From Dipteris shenzhenensis (taxonomy: Eukaryota; Polypodiophyta; Polypodiopsida; Gleicheniales): a DNA stretch of 64,000 bases. This document shows positions 33,811 to 44,447 of the stretch, in pieces. Both the position numbers and the translations under genes were made by a program. A model generated the notes under the pieces. That model saw nothing but the letters and a program-made list of their open reading frames with translations, did not search any database and was not told the DNA's origin. The stretch lies in assembly GCA_047967505.1 (NCBI GenBank), contig CM106539.1. One strand, written 5' to 3'. How positions within the stretch are numbered: position 1 is the stretch's first letter; each line of letters begins with the position of its first letter.

Positions 33811-34012
33811 TTGGACCTTAGTGACTCCTCAAAGGAGTTTGACATGCATCTCCCTTAGTGACTCCTCAAAGGAGTTTGACATGCATTTCCGCTAGCGGAA
33901 TGGGGGGAGATGCATGTCAAACTTCTTTGAGGAGTCACTAAGTCCAAGGAGTTTGAAATGCATCTCCCCCAGTGGAATAGGGGGAGATGCATGTCAAACT
34001 CCTTGGACAAAG
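33811..34012. repeat. Second hairpin cluster, same core
   Basis: Hairpin 3: arms 33855-33887 and 33911-33943, 33 bp with one mismatch, extending GACTCCTCAAAGGAGTTTGA. Hairpin 4: arms 33944-33970 and 33982-34008, 27 bp with one mismatch. A half-copy lies at 33811-33854. The core matches the cluster at 32924-33062, and the two clusters bracket ~750 bp. Confidence 0.9.
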
Positions 34013-34030
34013 ACCTTTGAGTTCAAGCTC

Positions 34031-35180
34031 TGTTGACTCTATGCCAACAAGAACTTAAGAAGAAAGAGAAGGTGTTACAACTTTGTGATACAACTTTGTG
34101 TTACAACTTCTAGACACAACTTTGTGTTACGACTTTGTGTAACAACTTTGTGTTACAAGTTTGTCTACATGAAGAGAGAGAATGTGTTACAACTTTGTGT
34201 AACAACTTTGTGTTACAACTTCTACATGTAGAGAGAGAATGTGTTACAACTTTGTGTTACAACTTTGTGATACAACTTTGTGTTACAACTTTGTGATACG
34301 ACTTTGTGTTACATGCAGAGAGAGAAGCTCTCCAACTTGTATAAATACCCCATAATGGAATGAAGCCCACACTCTTTGGGGCATTGTGTTGAGTCTACTT
34401 TGGTATTCCAAGCATTCGCCTCAAGTGTCCATGCTTCCTTGCACTGCACGTCCAAAAGCATGTCCTAACCTTGCAACCCTTCTCCCCTCTCCTCCAACCC
34501 TGCAACCCACCCTCTCCCTCTCCTCCTCCCTCCTCCTCCTTCCTCCTTCTCCTCCTCCTCCCTCCTCCTCCTCCTCCTCCTCCTCCCTCCTCCTCCTCCT
34601 CCTCTCTCCTCCCCCTCCCTCCTCCTCTTCCCTCCTCCTCCTTCCTCCTCTCTCTTCTTTCACCCATGCTCTTACACCTTCTTCCTCTCCCACTCCTATG
34701 CTTTCCTAAACCCTTAAACTCCATGATCTACAACGGAGACGAGTTCTCCACCATGTACTCTACTCTGAACCTTGGGTCCTCCTTCTAACCCTGGACTCCT
34801 TCTAAACCTTGGAACCTCCTTCTAAACCCTGGAACCCTTTCTAAACTCTGGAACCTCCTTCTGAACCCTAGAACTCTTTCTGAACCCTGGAACCTCCTTC
34901 TGAACCCTTAAACTCCTCCTAAACCCTACAACCCCCAATGAAGGTGAAAGCCTTCATTACCTCAACAAAGATGGTTTACGTTTCTTTTACACATGCTTGC
35001 ACTTTGTTTACTTACCACACTTAAGCCTACGTCTCTCACCGGAACACGACTCGAGGTCCTAAGCTACACATATACTACAACCGACAATCCCAATATATCT
35101 GTAGGTGACAAAAAGCCTCGGAACCCTGCAAACATAGAATACCCAGCTCTTCCTACGAAAGCAGTAGGAAAGAGTCAACA
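34031..35180 (+). repeat. Solo LTR of the gypsy family at 3886-4873 (1150 bp)
   Basis: Runs TGTTGACTC to GAGTCAACA and is flanked by a perfect 5-bp duplication AGCTC (34026-34030 and 35181-35185), so the internal part was lost by LTR-LTR recombination. It has the 13-bp array (34074-34315), a TATAAATA box (34340-34347), a TCC microsatellite (34510-34660) and about eight ~20-bp TCTAAACCCTGGAACC units (34790-34930). Compared with the LTR at 3886 it is ~160 bp longer, mainly through more array copies. Confidence 0.95.
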
Positions 35181-35185
35181 AGCTC

Positions 35186-37165
35186 TTCATAACCAGCTGC
35201 CAATCTTGCATATTACACATGCCTCCAAAGATTTGTGTGGGTGTTGCTCCTTTTGACCATAGCTAAACTCCACAGAGAGTCCATAGCCAATAGACTTTCT
35301 CTCTCAGCTCGCCTGTTGCACACTCCTCACTCTAGACTCCATAGCCATACTCTCTCTCTCCCCTAGTCTGCCACTTGTGTGTGTCCCTTGCTAGCCCCCC
35401 CGTCCCTTTCTCTACCTCCTTGATTGAAAACTCGAGGCCTGCCCAAATAGATTCCTACCCTTTCAAACTTTGATCAAGAAGATCATTCACCTCCTTAGTA
35501 GATGTAGATTTGGAGCTCCAAACAAACTGATCAGGAAGATGATTCACCTTCTTAGGTCAATCACAAGATGTGAGAGAGAGAAACACAAAGGAAGGGGATG
35601 GAGAGATCTAACAGCAAATGCCATAGTTCTGCTATGCTAGAGCCGTAGATTCCAGCTCCACAGAGGCCTCATCCTTTCAGTGAAGACTTAAAGAAGATCA
35701 TCCCAGCAGATAATCTTTCTCCTCTATTGGATGAATCCAACAAGATCATCTTTCTCCTCTGTTGGATGCATCCACTGTTGGATATCACAAGCACCGCTAG
35801 CCCGCCACCCTCCTAAATATCAAAAGGAAGTCCTCGTTCACATAATCTGAAAAACACAAAAAAACAATGCCGAGATGACTCATATGATGACAAGGAAGGA
35901 GACGATGCAAAGAGCCCTGCGTTCAAGCTCTTTGTAAGCTCTTCGTCCCTCCCCTCGCAATTAGAGCTTTTGTAGCAGCCTCTCCTTGTAAGCACTTCCC
36001 ACCTCCCCTCTCAGTTATGAGCTTTTCATAGTAGTCTCTCTATGAATCATCATGCCCTTAACTCTACTTGGAAATCTTTCATGAAGCAAAGTGGAAGTGA
36101 GCTTACAAGATCTGAGGACAAGATCTGAAGCATGAGCCAAAAGTAGAAGCAGTTCACGAACCAAAGCCAAGGAAGTAGTAAGAAGCCAGCGTAGAAAAAG
36201 TTACGAGCCTGCTAGAGGACCGTCAATGGTAGGCCAGAGAGGCTCTTACACACAACACTATTTTTTGGACAGTGCAAACATCTTGGACATGGCTAATTTC
36301 GCTCATGAAATGGATGGCTAGAGTTTGATGAGGGTGCAAAGCGGCACTTAGAGACCGTTTGCTGCAATACAAGACCACTTAACGTAGCTTTAGCATGACG
36401 ATATCGAATGGTGGAGGTCAAGTAAATGCATGTCCACTCCATCATATGTACAAAAATGGGCGTTTCTCGAGGTTGATGGTTTCAAATCCAGTGCTCGAGC
36501 ATGGACATTGTAGTCACATGCATGATTGGAATGTTCTTTCTCACTCTGAAAAATGATTTATACCAAATTTTATAATTGTCTTGGATTAATTATCAATGCA
36601 AATGAATTTCATATTTTTTTTTCATAATTTGAAACAGAACATTTATGATATCAAAATATAATATTTAAACAAAAACAACGCAAGCCATACACTACGTTTT
36701 GAGTCAATTTTATTTAAATGCAAAGTTGATAGATGTGAAAAATAACATTTTCTACATCATTAGCTGAATATTCCTTAGTACTTATGCAGATGTATGTGAT
36801 CAATCTTTCACATTGTCATCTCTCTTTTGCAAAACATGCATTATAATGTTTTTCAATCACCCCCTTAAAATTTAGAAGAATACATGCATTTAAAAGTATA
36901 TCCCATCCTTTCATTGGTGGCACACACTTTTCAAGATCACATTACTATATCAATACTCCACCACCTTTCATGGCATTTATAACTATACCAACACCTTTCA
37001 TGAGTGCCCTACAATTTAAGAATTGTCATCATACTGAATCACTACTCTGGCACTTGCCTCCAAGTTTCATAGCTCTGTTTGCACGTGCCTCCATGTTTAA
37101 CTTCAACCATCATTTTTTCTTGGGTAGCTCCACATAGCATCTGAGGTGCGTGTTTCACATTCAAA
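35186..37165. other. Non-coding stretch, small local duplications only
   Basis: No gene can be supported. Short tandem duplications occur around 35470-35560 (GATCAAGAAGATCATTCACC type), 35715-35775 (TCTTTCTCCTCTATTGGATG type) and 35920-36040. 36540-37000 is AT-rich. Confidence 0.5.
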
Positions 37166-37212
37166 TGACGTCACCTATGATGTCGAAGAGAAGGCTACTG
37201 ATGCCTATAAAA
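37166..37212 (+). promoter_or_regulatory. Possible promoter: TGACGTCA and TATA box
   Basis: A perfect TGACGTCA palindrome (37166-37173), the site bound by plant TGA-type bZIP factors, lies 33 bp upstream of TATAAAA (37206-37212). The next gene on this strand is M2, whose first recognised frame begins 460-600 bp downstream. A promoter is plausible from the spacing, but transcription is not shown. Confidence 0.4.
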
Positions 37213-37806
37213 TGAGGACATGTACTTGCATCTATTAACATCAATAGATTCTATTGTATTACTTCATCTTGTGTGCCCACTCGTGTACTCACTTTGACTC
37301 TCTCTCTCCCATCTTCCATCATGTTTCACAACATAAGACGCTCTACATGGAGGAAAAGTTCTTTATTCTCTGTCCATGCTCTACAATGAATATGCCTACT
37401 CTCTATTCAGCTCACACATCCATACACCAATGTTGGCTGAATGGATAGCATTTACTCTTGGTTCTATGTTCACCTCGACCACTTACTTTTGTGAGCTACG
37501 GTCATTCTTGTTCTTTTGCTTTGGCACAATTGAACTTCCCTGGCATGTGAGGTATCTCCACCTTTAAAAACTTTCCCTTCCTTTTTTGGCATTATTTATG
37601 GGGCATCAGATGGTAGATACTTCCTGACTTCTATAGTCTACTACAATTGCTTTCACAGATTTTGAAGCTTCTTCTATGAAAGCAAAAGCATTTATCCTTG
37701 TTCGAAAGCTTTCTTCTAGAAATGGTCTAGAAATGGAGAGTAGTGCTTTGCTTCATGATGAAAATGGTGTTTTGTTACTACAAAAGGTTGCTCAAAATGG
37801 TGTTGC

Positions 37807-38772
37807 ATGCTTGAGGAGAATGAAATAGTTTCGGTCTTCAGTTTGATTTCTTCTACCATCAAGATTCACCAACGTATGGATGTATCACAGCAAAAGGTTG
37901 TGTTTGAAGTGCCATTTGCAATGAGAGGAGATGGGAGGGAATATACCTTGGACATTCAATTCGGGAATAAGTTCATTGTGACTGGGGATAGATTGCCTTC
38001 AATAGAAAGAGACAAAGATAAGCCATTCCACAGTGTCGTTGACTTGTTACGTAAATTGCCACCTTCTAATTCTCTTTTTATTTCTTTCCAAATGGTCTCT
38101 TCAATTAAATTTGTCAAGGAGCTACCTAAGTCATATGATGGAAATATTTTGTTTGAGCTACCTCCAACATTCCAGGAGCAAAAGACAGTAGGATTGGAAA
38201 ACAAGTTTGATGGTCATGTCTGGAGTGAGGATCTTACAACAAATATTGCTAGCTTCAATGGGATAGTTAGATGGAGGAAATGTGCAGAGGTCTAATGTGA
38301 TAGTAAGATGTGTCCTTTCTTTCTAAGATCAAGTATTAGAAATGAGAGTCATTGGAAGGGACGATTAATAAAGATTCCAGAGATCCATCAAGTCACAGGT
38401 GGTACTCTCAAATGCTATCATTGCAAGACTAGTCCACTTTGTATTGCCAGCTATCCTTGCAAATTATACATATGTCTTCCAAGAGACACCATGGAGCATC
38501 CAATGAGTAGATGTATGATTCACATTGGTTTTCATATGCATGTGGTGGCAAAGGGATCATCTAGGAGTGAGTTGGATGAGTTAAAAGGAAAGGTTTCTAA
38601 AATGGTGGAAAGTAAGCATCCTTCTAGGCCTAAGGCTTTGCAAAAAATGGTGGCGGAAGAGATGGTGTTGGAAGCTATCATTCCAAACAATGATCAATCC
38701 AATCCTTTGACTGACACTGAACTAGATTCATTGCTAAAAAAGATGGAGCCTTTGCTTGACAATAACACATGA
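37807..38772 (+). pseudogene. M2 N-terminal region and Cys/His zinc domain
   Basis: One frame, cut only by TAA at 38293-38295, after which CDSKMCPFFLRSS follows in phase. KELPKSYDGNILFELPPTF (38119-38175) is the part shared with M1. The zinc domain has CYHCKTSPLC then HIGFHMHVV: C-x5-C-x30-H-x-H, followed by a Lys-rich helix (SELDELKGKVSKMVESK). This is the WRKY-GCM1-like head expected to bind element ends. Confidence 0.65.
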
Positions 38773-38999
38773 GGTGTTCAATACATTTTCATTACTCTTC
38801 TACTTGAATGCATAGTTCCTACCTTTGATTTTAACGAGTTCAGTTTTGTGCCTATGTGTAAGGTGTCTAGATAGAAGAAGGATGTGGATGAACAAAAGGG
38901 TGGAGGTGAATGAAGCCTTAATAATATTTTGGAATTGAAGTCAAGGAGTAGGTACGAATACATCCAAAGTATTGTTTTCCCAGGACACTTATCTTTTTC
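38773..38999 (+). other. Probable intron or degraded junction in M2
   Basis: No coding match to M1 between the end of the zinc-domain exon and the transposase core. M1 has a non-coding gap at the same place (21686-21842). Splice sites are not clear. Confidence 0.4.
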
Positions 39000-39646
39000 A
39001 TCCTTCAATAGATGCCACATTTTCAAGATGTCAGGGTCCTAGTTCTAGGATGGACCTAGTCAACAAGATGCAATCCAATGGAGAGCTTGGGCAGTGTTGG
39101 GTTTGCTTTGATCATGTGAAGAGGATTCAAGGCTGGTCAACCATGGCTTGCCATGTTTACAACCCTCATCTTCAAGAACTCCAAACAATAGCCATTGGGG
39201 ATTTTAAAGGTGAGGACACAGAGAGGCAGGTGATTTTTTGGGAATTGTTGAACCAAGTCATGGGGAGAGAGGGTTTTCATAAAGCACAGTTTCATGGTTT
39301 CATGGGGGATGAAGCTCAGGCAAATTGGAAGGCTTTTAGGATTGTCTTTAATGTGGGCCTAGAGAATGTGATGATGGGAAAGGAGTGCACTTGTTTGTGG
39401 CATTGGGAGGATAATCTTCATAAGCATGCTACAAAATGCATCCCACCTCATGACCAAGAGGAGTTCAAGATGAGATGTAGACAATGGAAGAATTCTCCAA
39501 CCAAGGAGGCTGCCATGCATGCATTCAAATCATTGTGTGAATGGCTTGAAAATGGTCATGCAATCGAGGGAAACATCCACTTTATTCAGTCATGGCTCAT
39601 GTGGTGGCACCCAAGAGTTTACCACTGGGGAGAATACATTTTGAAA
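39000..39646 (+). pseudogene. M2 MULE-type transposase core
   Basis: CWVCFDHVKRIQGWSTMACH supplies the first Asp. ELQTIAIGDFKGEDTERQVI and FWELL follow, with no intron where M1 has one. FHGFMGDEAQANW has the second Asp, and CTCLWHWEDNLHKHATKC is the conserved C-x2-H-W block after it. It then runs to WWHPRVYHWGEYILK at the intron. The fold is an RNase H-like DDE transposase. Confidence 0.75.
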
Positions 39647-39739
39647 GTGAGTGACTTGAAAATTTTAACATTGTTAATCCATTAAAATCTTGCATCACTG
39701 CTTCCTCCTTACCAAAGTTGATTTCTTATTCTTGTGTAG
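39647..39739 (+). other. Inferred GT-AG intron of M2 (93 bp)
   Basis: TTGAAA|GTGAGTGAC ... TTGTGTAG|GAGATGG, phase 0. It lies at the same codon as the M1 intron 20917-20840, which is GC-AG. Confidence 0.75.
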
Positions 39740-40261
39740 GAGATGGAAGCTGAAGAACGTTACCTTGTTCCTAGGACTAGCCTATATGAATCGATCCATG
39801 GTAGTTAATTGAGCACAAACAATGGCATCAAGTATGTGTCGTTGTATGATGCATGCATCACTGACATGACTGTAGCAATCTTGCAAAGTAGTAAACAAGG
39901 ATCCTACATGAGAGGCAAACATATTGGTGAAGGTCCGATAGTGCAAAAACTGAGAAGAAGAGAATCTATGTGGAGTAAAAAATCCTATTCAAAAATAAAT
40001 TTCATTGACCTTACAAATGATGTGGCTACAGAACTTGGAGTGGCACACAAAGTTGGGATTGACCTTGGAGATATTAGAACAGTACGGAAGAAAAGACCAA
40101 AATCCATGTCCTCTGCAATCCATAAAGATGACTCCCACAGACCTGAGTATCAAACAGTTAGCACACCAGTGCCAAGAAGAAGACATTCAGGTTCAATTGT
40201 GATTGACAATAACAATCTTGATGGTTGTGAACAAGGTGTGGGAGAGGTGCAAATACATTAG
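39740..40261 (+). pseudogene. M2 linker exon
   Basis: EMEAEERYLVPRTSLYESIH, then a TAA near 39807, then YDACITDMTVAILQSSK and GKHIGEGP as in M1. The C-terminal half is Lys/Arg/Ser-rich. Function unknown. Confidence 0.6.
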
Positions 40262-40377
40262 ACAAAGTGGGCGATTCGATGTACGTAGGTAGGGAGTCAA
40301 GTCCACTGCCAAGGGTATCTACATCAAAGGGGGGGGGAGTGTAACAAGTTAATTGACTCAAAGGGAAGAAAGGAGCT

Positions 40378-41057
40378 TTGGGAGTCCCTACACCTTCATT
40401 TTTTGGGAGGATTAGAACACCGATAGGTGCAAAGTTACAAATGATCTGGTTCTGTGGGGATAGCATGGACCACTCTTGGAATCCAACAACAGCAATTGAG
40501 GCATTGCAAGAACCAATGCCAGCAAAGTGGAAGGTTGTTGAAGGAACTAATATCAGCTTCAAAGAGTTGCATATTCTTATAGAAGGAGGATTTGTTTTGG
40601 AAGAACCACTTCAAAAAGGGTCAAGGAAATTTGAGCAGGGCCATAAAAAACGTTTGGAGAATCAAGCAAGGCCTCAATTTCGAGAGGGCTAGAGAGTTGT
40701 CTTTAGAAAAAAATAAGTAAAGATATGCAGGCAAGGATGGATTCAGCAAGGGCTATGGAATGTGAGGTGCTTCATGTGAATGAGGTGGAGCCTAAGGAGC
40801 ACGTGGAGTTTATTGTTGGTAGAACTGGGTCTTGCATGAGGGGGCTTCAATATACAGTGACCATATCTATTTTTCTATCTTGCACTTGTGAAGACTTCCT
40901 ATTTAGGTCTGGAAGATTGGATTGTTACATTCCTTGCAAGCACATTTACTACATACTATTGCAGTACTTGGGTCTAGAGGTAGAAAATCACAAAGAGGTC
41001 CACCAAGCATCAATGACAAAACAAGAGCTTTACAATGCACTTTCAAGAATCCCGTGA
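40378..41057 (+). pseudogene. M2 C-terminal part with SWIM zinc finger
   Basis: 40378-40689 has NISFKELHILIEGGFVLE. After a TAG at 40690, 40725-41054 has ECEVLHVNEVEPKEHVEFIV, then CTCEDF and CKHIYYILLQYLGL: C-x-C-x16-C-x-H, a SWIM finger. The order core-linker-SWIM is as in FAR1/MuDR-type transposases. Confidence 0.75.
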
Positions 41058-41589
41058 TGTGGACATACATACTTACTACTATAGTCTTCTATGGATAGAA
41101 AACATTTTGTGTTGAGGCACTACTCAGCACATTGTGGTTTTGTGTACTCTTTGTGGTCATGACATGTCTGCATGGGTCTTTCGCTCTGCTATAGTTTTGC
41201 TACACCTCAAATTGTCACTATGTGAATGGTGCAACTGAGTTAGTGTCTACATGGCATAATTTTTTACCATTTTGTCATTTTATAATATAGCTTGGTTTAG
41301 TAAATGTGTTTTAAACATATAACAATGAAAGATTCCCTGACATTTTTAACTGTTGGTTCTTTGATATTTTTGTTATCTTGTAATATTGTTGGGTTTGGCA
41401 CATGTGTTTTAAACATATTACGATCAGAGTCTCCCTCACATTGAATAATTAAATACTAAATATACATATTCCTTGGAATAATATTGGTGATGTGATGTAC
41501 TACATTTAGGTCCAAGAACAATGTTTTTGGCCATATTCTCTAACATGCCGCTCGTCGCTTAGGGATTTCTGCTCGGAAAATGGAAACCC
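41058..41589. other. Non-coding flank of M2
   Basis: AT-rich, with a short duplication around GTGTTTTAAACATAT (41309 and 41406). No gene recognised. Confidence 0.5.
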
Positions 41590-42315
41590 ACCTTGGTGAA
41601 AAATAAGATTGGTGGCGACTTCTACCATCCAAGGCATATCCAATGGGCATAATACTTTTCACACACCTCAACATAGGTAAGTTTCATGTGGGTGTAAAGT
41701 ATCATTCCCATTGGGTATGTTTGAGTTTCAATAACACACCTTAGGGTGTGTTTTTTGATGGTTGTGCATAACACCTAGTGAACAACGATGTTTATGGAAA
41801 GTTGTCCCATCCAAAGCATATCAAATGGCCAAGATACTTTTCACATGTCTTAACATAGGAACGATTGATGCATGTGCAACTATCCTACCCATCGAGTATG
41901 TGCGAGTTTGAATAACACACCTTAGAGCGTGTTTTTTGACGATTGTGCATAACTTGGTGAAAAACAAGATTTGTGGTGACTTTGACAATGATAACCATAT
42001 CCCATGGGCACAAACTTTGAATGTGCCTCAAAATAGGTAATATTGATGCGAATGGAAATTATAGTGCCCATTGGGTAGGTGCACATTTGAATAGCACACC
42101 TCAGGGTGATTTTGTTTACGGTTGTGCATAAGACTTGGTGAAAATGGGGTTTATGGTGACTTCAACCATCAAGGGCATGATACTTTGATGCACCTGAACA
42201 TATGTGAGATTGAAACACATGAAATGTATCATGCCCATTGAGTATGTGCACATTTGAATAACACCTCAAAGGGAGTTTATTTATGCTTATGCATAAGGCT
42301 TGGTGAAAAATGGGG
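41590..42315. repeat. ~180-bp tandem satellite, four units
   Basis: Landmark GTGCATAA occurs at 41764, 41945 and 42124, with a variant near 42290, giving spacings of 181, 179 and ~167 bp. Each unit has GAAAAA(T/C)AAGATT-like, CCCATTGGGTATGT and GAATAACACACC. Unit identity is about 70-75% by eye, so it is old. Unrelated to the ~250-bp satellite at 10.9-11.6 kb. Confidence 0.85.
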
Positions 42316-42856
42316 TTTATGGCAAACTTCCCCCCCTCCCCTCCCCTAGCTATCCTTTCCTTCTCCTCCTCCCCTCCCCTCCCCCTCCCCTTAGATTCCC
42401 CTTCGAAAGGGGAAAGGTACGGGATGAGAGAAAGGGGAGAGAAGAGGGAGAGGGAGAGGGAGAGGGAAATGGAGAGGGTGAGAGGGGAGGGGAGAGGGAG
42501 GGGGCGGGGAGAGGGGAAGGGGCACTAGCGATGGGGGGGAGAGGGGAGGGGAGCAGGAAGTTTGAATTCTAGGAAAGGGAAGAGAAGTATGAATTATAAG
42601 AAAGGGAAGGGAGAGGAGGGAAAGGAAGAAATTTGAATTCTAGGGAGGGAGAGCGAGAGGGAAAAGAGAGGGAAATTGTACTTTTTTAGGGGCTGGTGCC
42701 TTATATATTGACCTCCCATAACCCAAAGAAGGCTATTCTCCTTCCACTCCGTCTTCCCTCCTCTCTCCCTCTCTTTGCTTTCCCCTTCCTCTCCCCTCTC
42801 CCTCTCTCACACCTCTCTCTGTCTCTACCCCTTCCTCTCCCCTCTCCCTCTCTCAC

Positions 42857-42916
<60 letters not shown>

Positions 42917-42986
42917 TCCTCTCCCCTCTCCCTCTCTCACACCTCTCTCTGTCTCTACCCCTTCCTCTCCCCTCTCCCTCTCTCAC

Positions 42987-43061
<75 letters not shown>

Positions 43062-43160
43062 CCTTCCTCTCCCCTCTCCCTCTCTCTTCCCTCTTCTTAC
43101 TCTTCCCTTTTTTTTCCTCTTTTTGCTCCCCCTTCCCCTCCAAAACACAAAATTGTGTGT
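42316..43160. repeat. C/T- and G/A-rich low-complexity block with (CT)n
   Basis: CCCCTCC words (42325-42400), GAGAGGG words (42430-42680), then a ~140-bp unit repeated twice: TTCCTCTCCCCTCTCC, CTCTCACACCTCTCTCTGTC and a long (CT)n run (42857-42912; 42993-43058). Open frames are Leu/Ser or Arg/Glu runs without meaning. Confidence 0.85.
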
Positions 43161-43288
43161 CCCACAGCTGCGTGCGCTTGTCTAAAAAACTAAATATAAA
43201 TGATATTTTTAGTTTTTTGAAGGGCATAGTAGTGGCCACATTAGAAGGCATTTTAAGAAGGGGAAGTGGGGAGTGTGCAGCCACAGTC
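43161..43288. other. Short non-coding target region of copia C
   Basis: Contains an AT hairpin (AAAAAACTAAATAT and ATATTTTTAGTTTTTT, 43183-43219) and ends in CAGTC, the target site of copia C. CT-rich DNA resumes right after copia C at 51386. Confidence 0.6.
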
Positions 43289-43643
43289 TGTGAAGATAGT
43301 GGGAGAGAGGGAAGGAGTCTCACTTGCGGCTTTCTCACATGCACAATGGGGGAATACACACAAAGGTGGAGGCTGAAAATAGTTTTCCTCTTCTTAGTTG
43401 TGTAAGCCAAAAGAACTCTCTTGTACAAAGAAAATAGAAGAACCCTATATGTGGGTCTCAAACCAAACTCAACTAACTAAGGTGGCATACTAACTGAGCC
43501 ACAAACTAGAGTAAATAAGGATAGCTGTCATCCAGCTATTATTCGTGGGCGGTGTACCAACCGCATCTCCAGCTAACAAGTCGGTGACATAAATACACAA
43601 CGGTCACCCTGGCATATCGCGAGTGGAGCTCGATATCTCAACA
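43289..43643 (-). repeat. 3' LTR of copia C (355 bp)
   Basis: TGTGAAGATAGTGGG to GATATCTCAACA on the plus strand. Differs from the 5' LTR at about six positions (about 1.7%). Confidence 0.95.
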
Positions 43644-44447
43644 CTCCCCCTCGAGCTCAATCCCAATTCCTGCACACCAAGCAGGTCTTTGAACTTGCGC
43701 AGCTTCTCTGTGCTCAATGCTTTCGTGAATATGTCAGCTACCTGATCCTCTGTGCTGACATAAACTAGATCAATAAGACCTAGTAAAACCTTCTCCCGCA
43801 CATAGTGATAATGCACCTCAATGTGCTTTGTTCTAGCATGAAAGACTGGGTTCTTTGCCAAGTGTATACTACTCATGTTGTCACAATAAATGACAACCGG
43901 CCCATCTGTAGACTGTTGCATATCATAAAGTAGCTTATGCAACCAAGCTACCTCACATGCAGCCATTGTTGCACCCCTGTACTCAGCCTCTGTGCTCGAC
44001 AAGGCAACTGTAGGCTGTTTCTTGCTGCTCCAAGTGACTGCAGCACTCCCAAAAGAGAACACATATCCACTGGTAGATCGTCTATCAGAAATACTACCAG
44101 CCCAATCAGCATCAGTGTATCCATGCAACTATATCTGAACCCCAGTCTCATAAAATAGTCCATACTGCAATGTGGACTTCACATACCTGAGTATGCGTCT
44201 AGCCGCATCCAAATGCAGTTTCCTTGGAGCCTGTATAAACTGACTTACCAACCCAATAGCATAGCTCAAATCTAGCCTGGTAATAGTCATGTAAATCAAA
44301 CTTCCTACTATGCATCTGTACATAGTAGGGTCTTCCAGAAGCTCACCTGCATCTGCGCTCAGCTTCACATTCTACTCCAAAGGAACTGAAATAGGCTTAC
44401 AGCCTGTCATCCCATATTTGGATAGCATGTCCAATCCATACTGCCTT
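43604..44447 (-). pseudogene. pol: Copia C RT end and RNase H, broken
   Basis: After the deletion at 44443-44447 the frame continues with [19 protein letters not shown]-type sequence. TAG at 44372-44374 (CAG in E) and TAG at 44129-44131 (CAG in E) interrupt it. RNase H has [29 protein letters not shown] and [15 protein letters not shown]-like sequence near the end, here [10 protein letters not shown], and runs slightly into the LTR. Confidence 0.85.

Larger units (their letters stand above)
37675..41057 (+). mobile_element. Mutator-like transposase gene M2, near-complete but broken
   Basis: Collinear with M1 but better preserved. Segments: N-terminal (37675 or 37807 to 38292), Cys/His zinc domain (38308-38772), transposase core (about 39000-39646), 93-bp intron (39647-39739), linker (39740-40258), pre-SWIM (40378-40689) and SWIM (40725-41054). 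Breaks: in-frame TAA at 38293, a frameshift near 39030, stops around 39806 and 40262. It was probably a mobile Mutator-like element. Terminal inverted repeats were not found by eye. M1 and M2 differ greatly in sequence, so they are separate lineages and not recent copies of each other. Confidence 0.7.

Noticed and set aside
42696-43193. Leu/Ser-rich open frames over (CT)n DNA
   Set aside because: Microsatellite translation artefacts, as are the Arg/Glu frames on the other strand.
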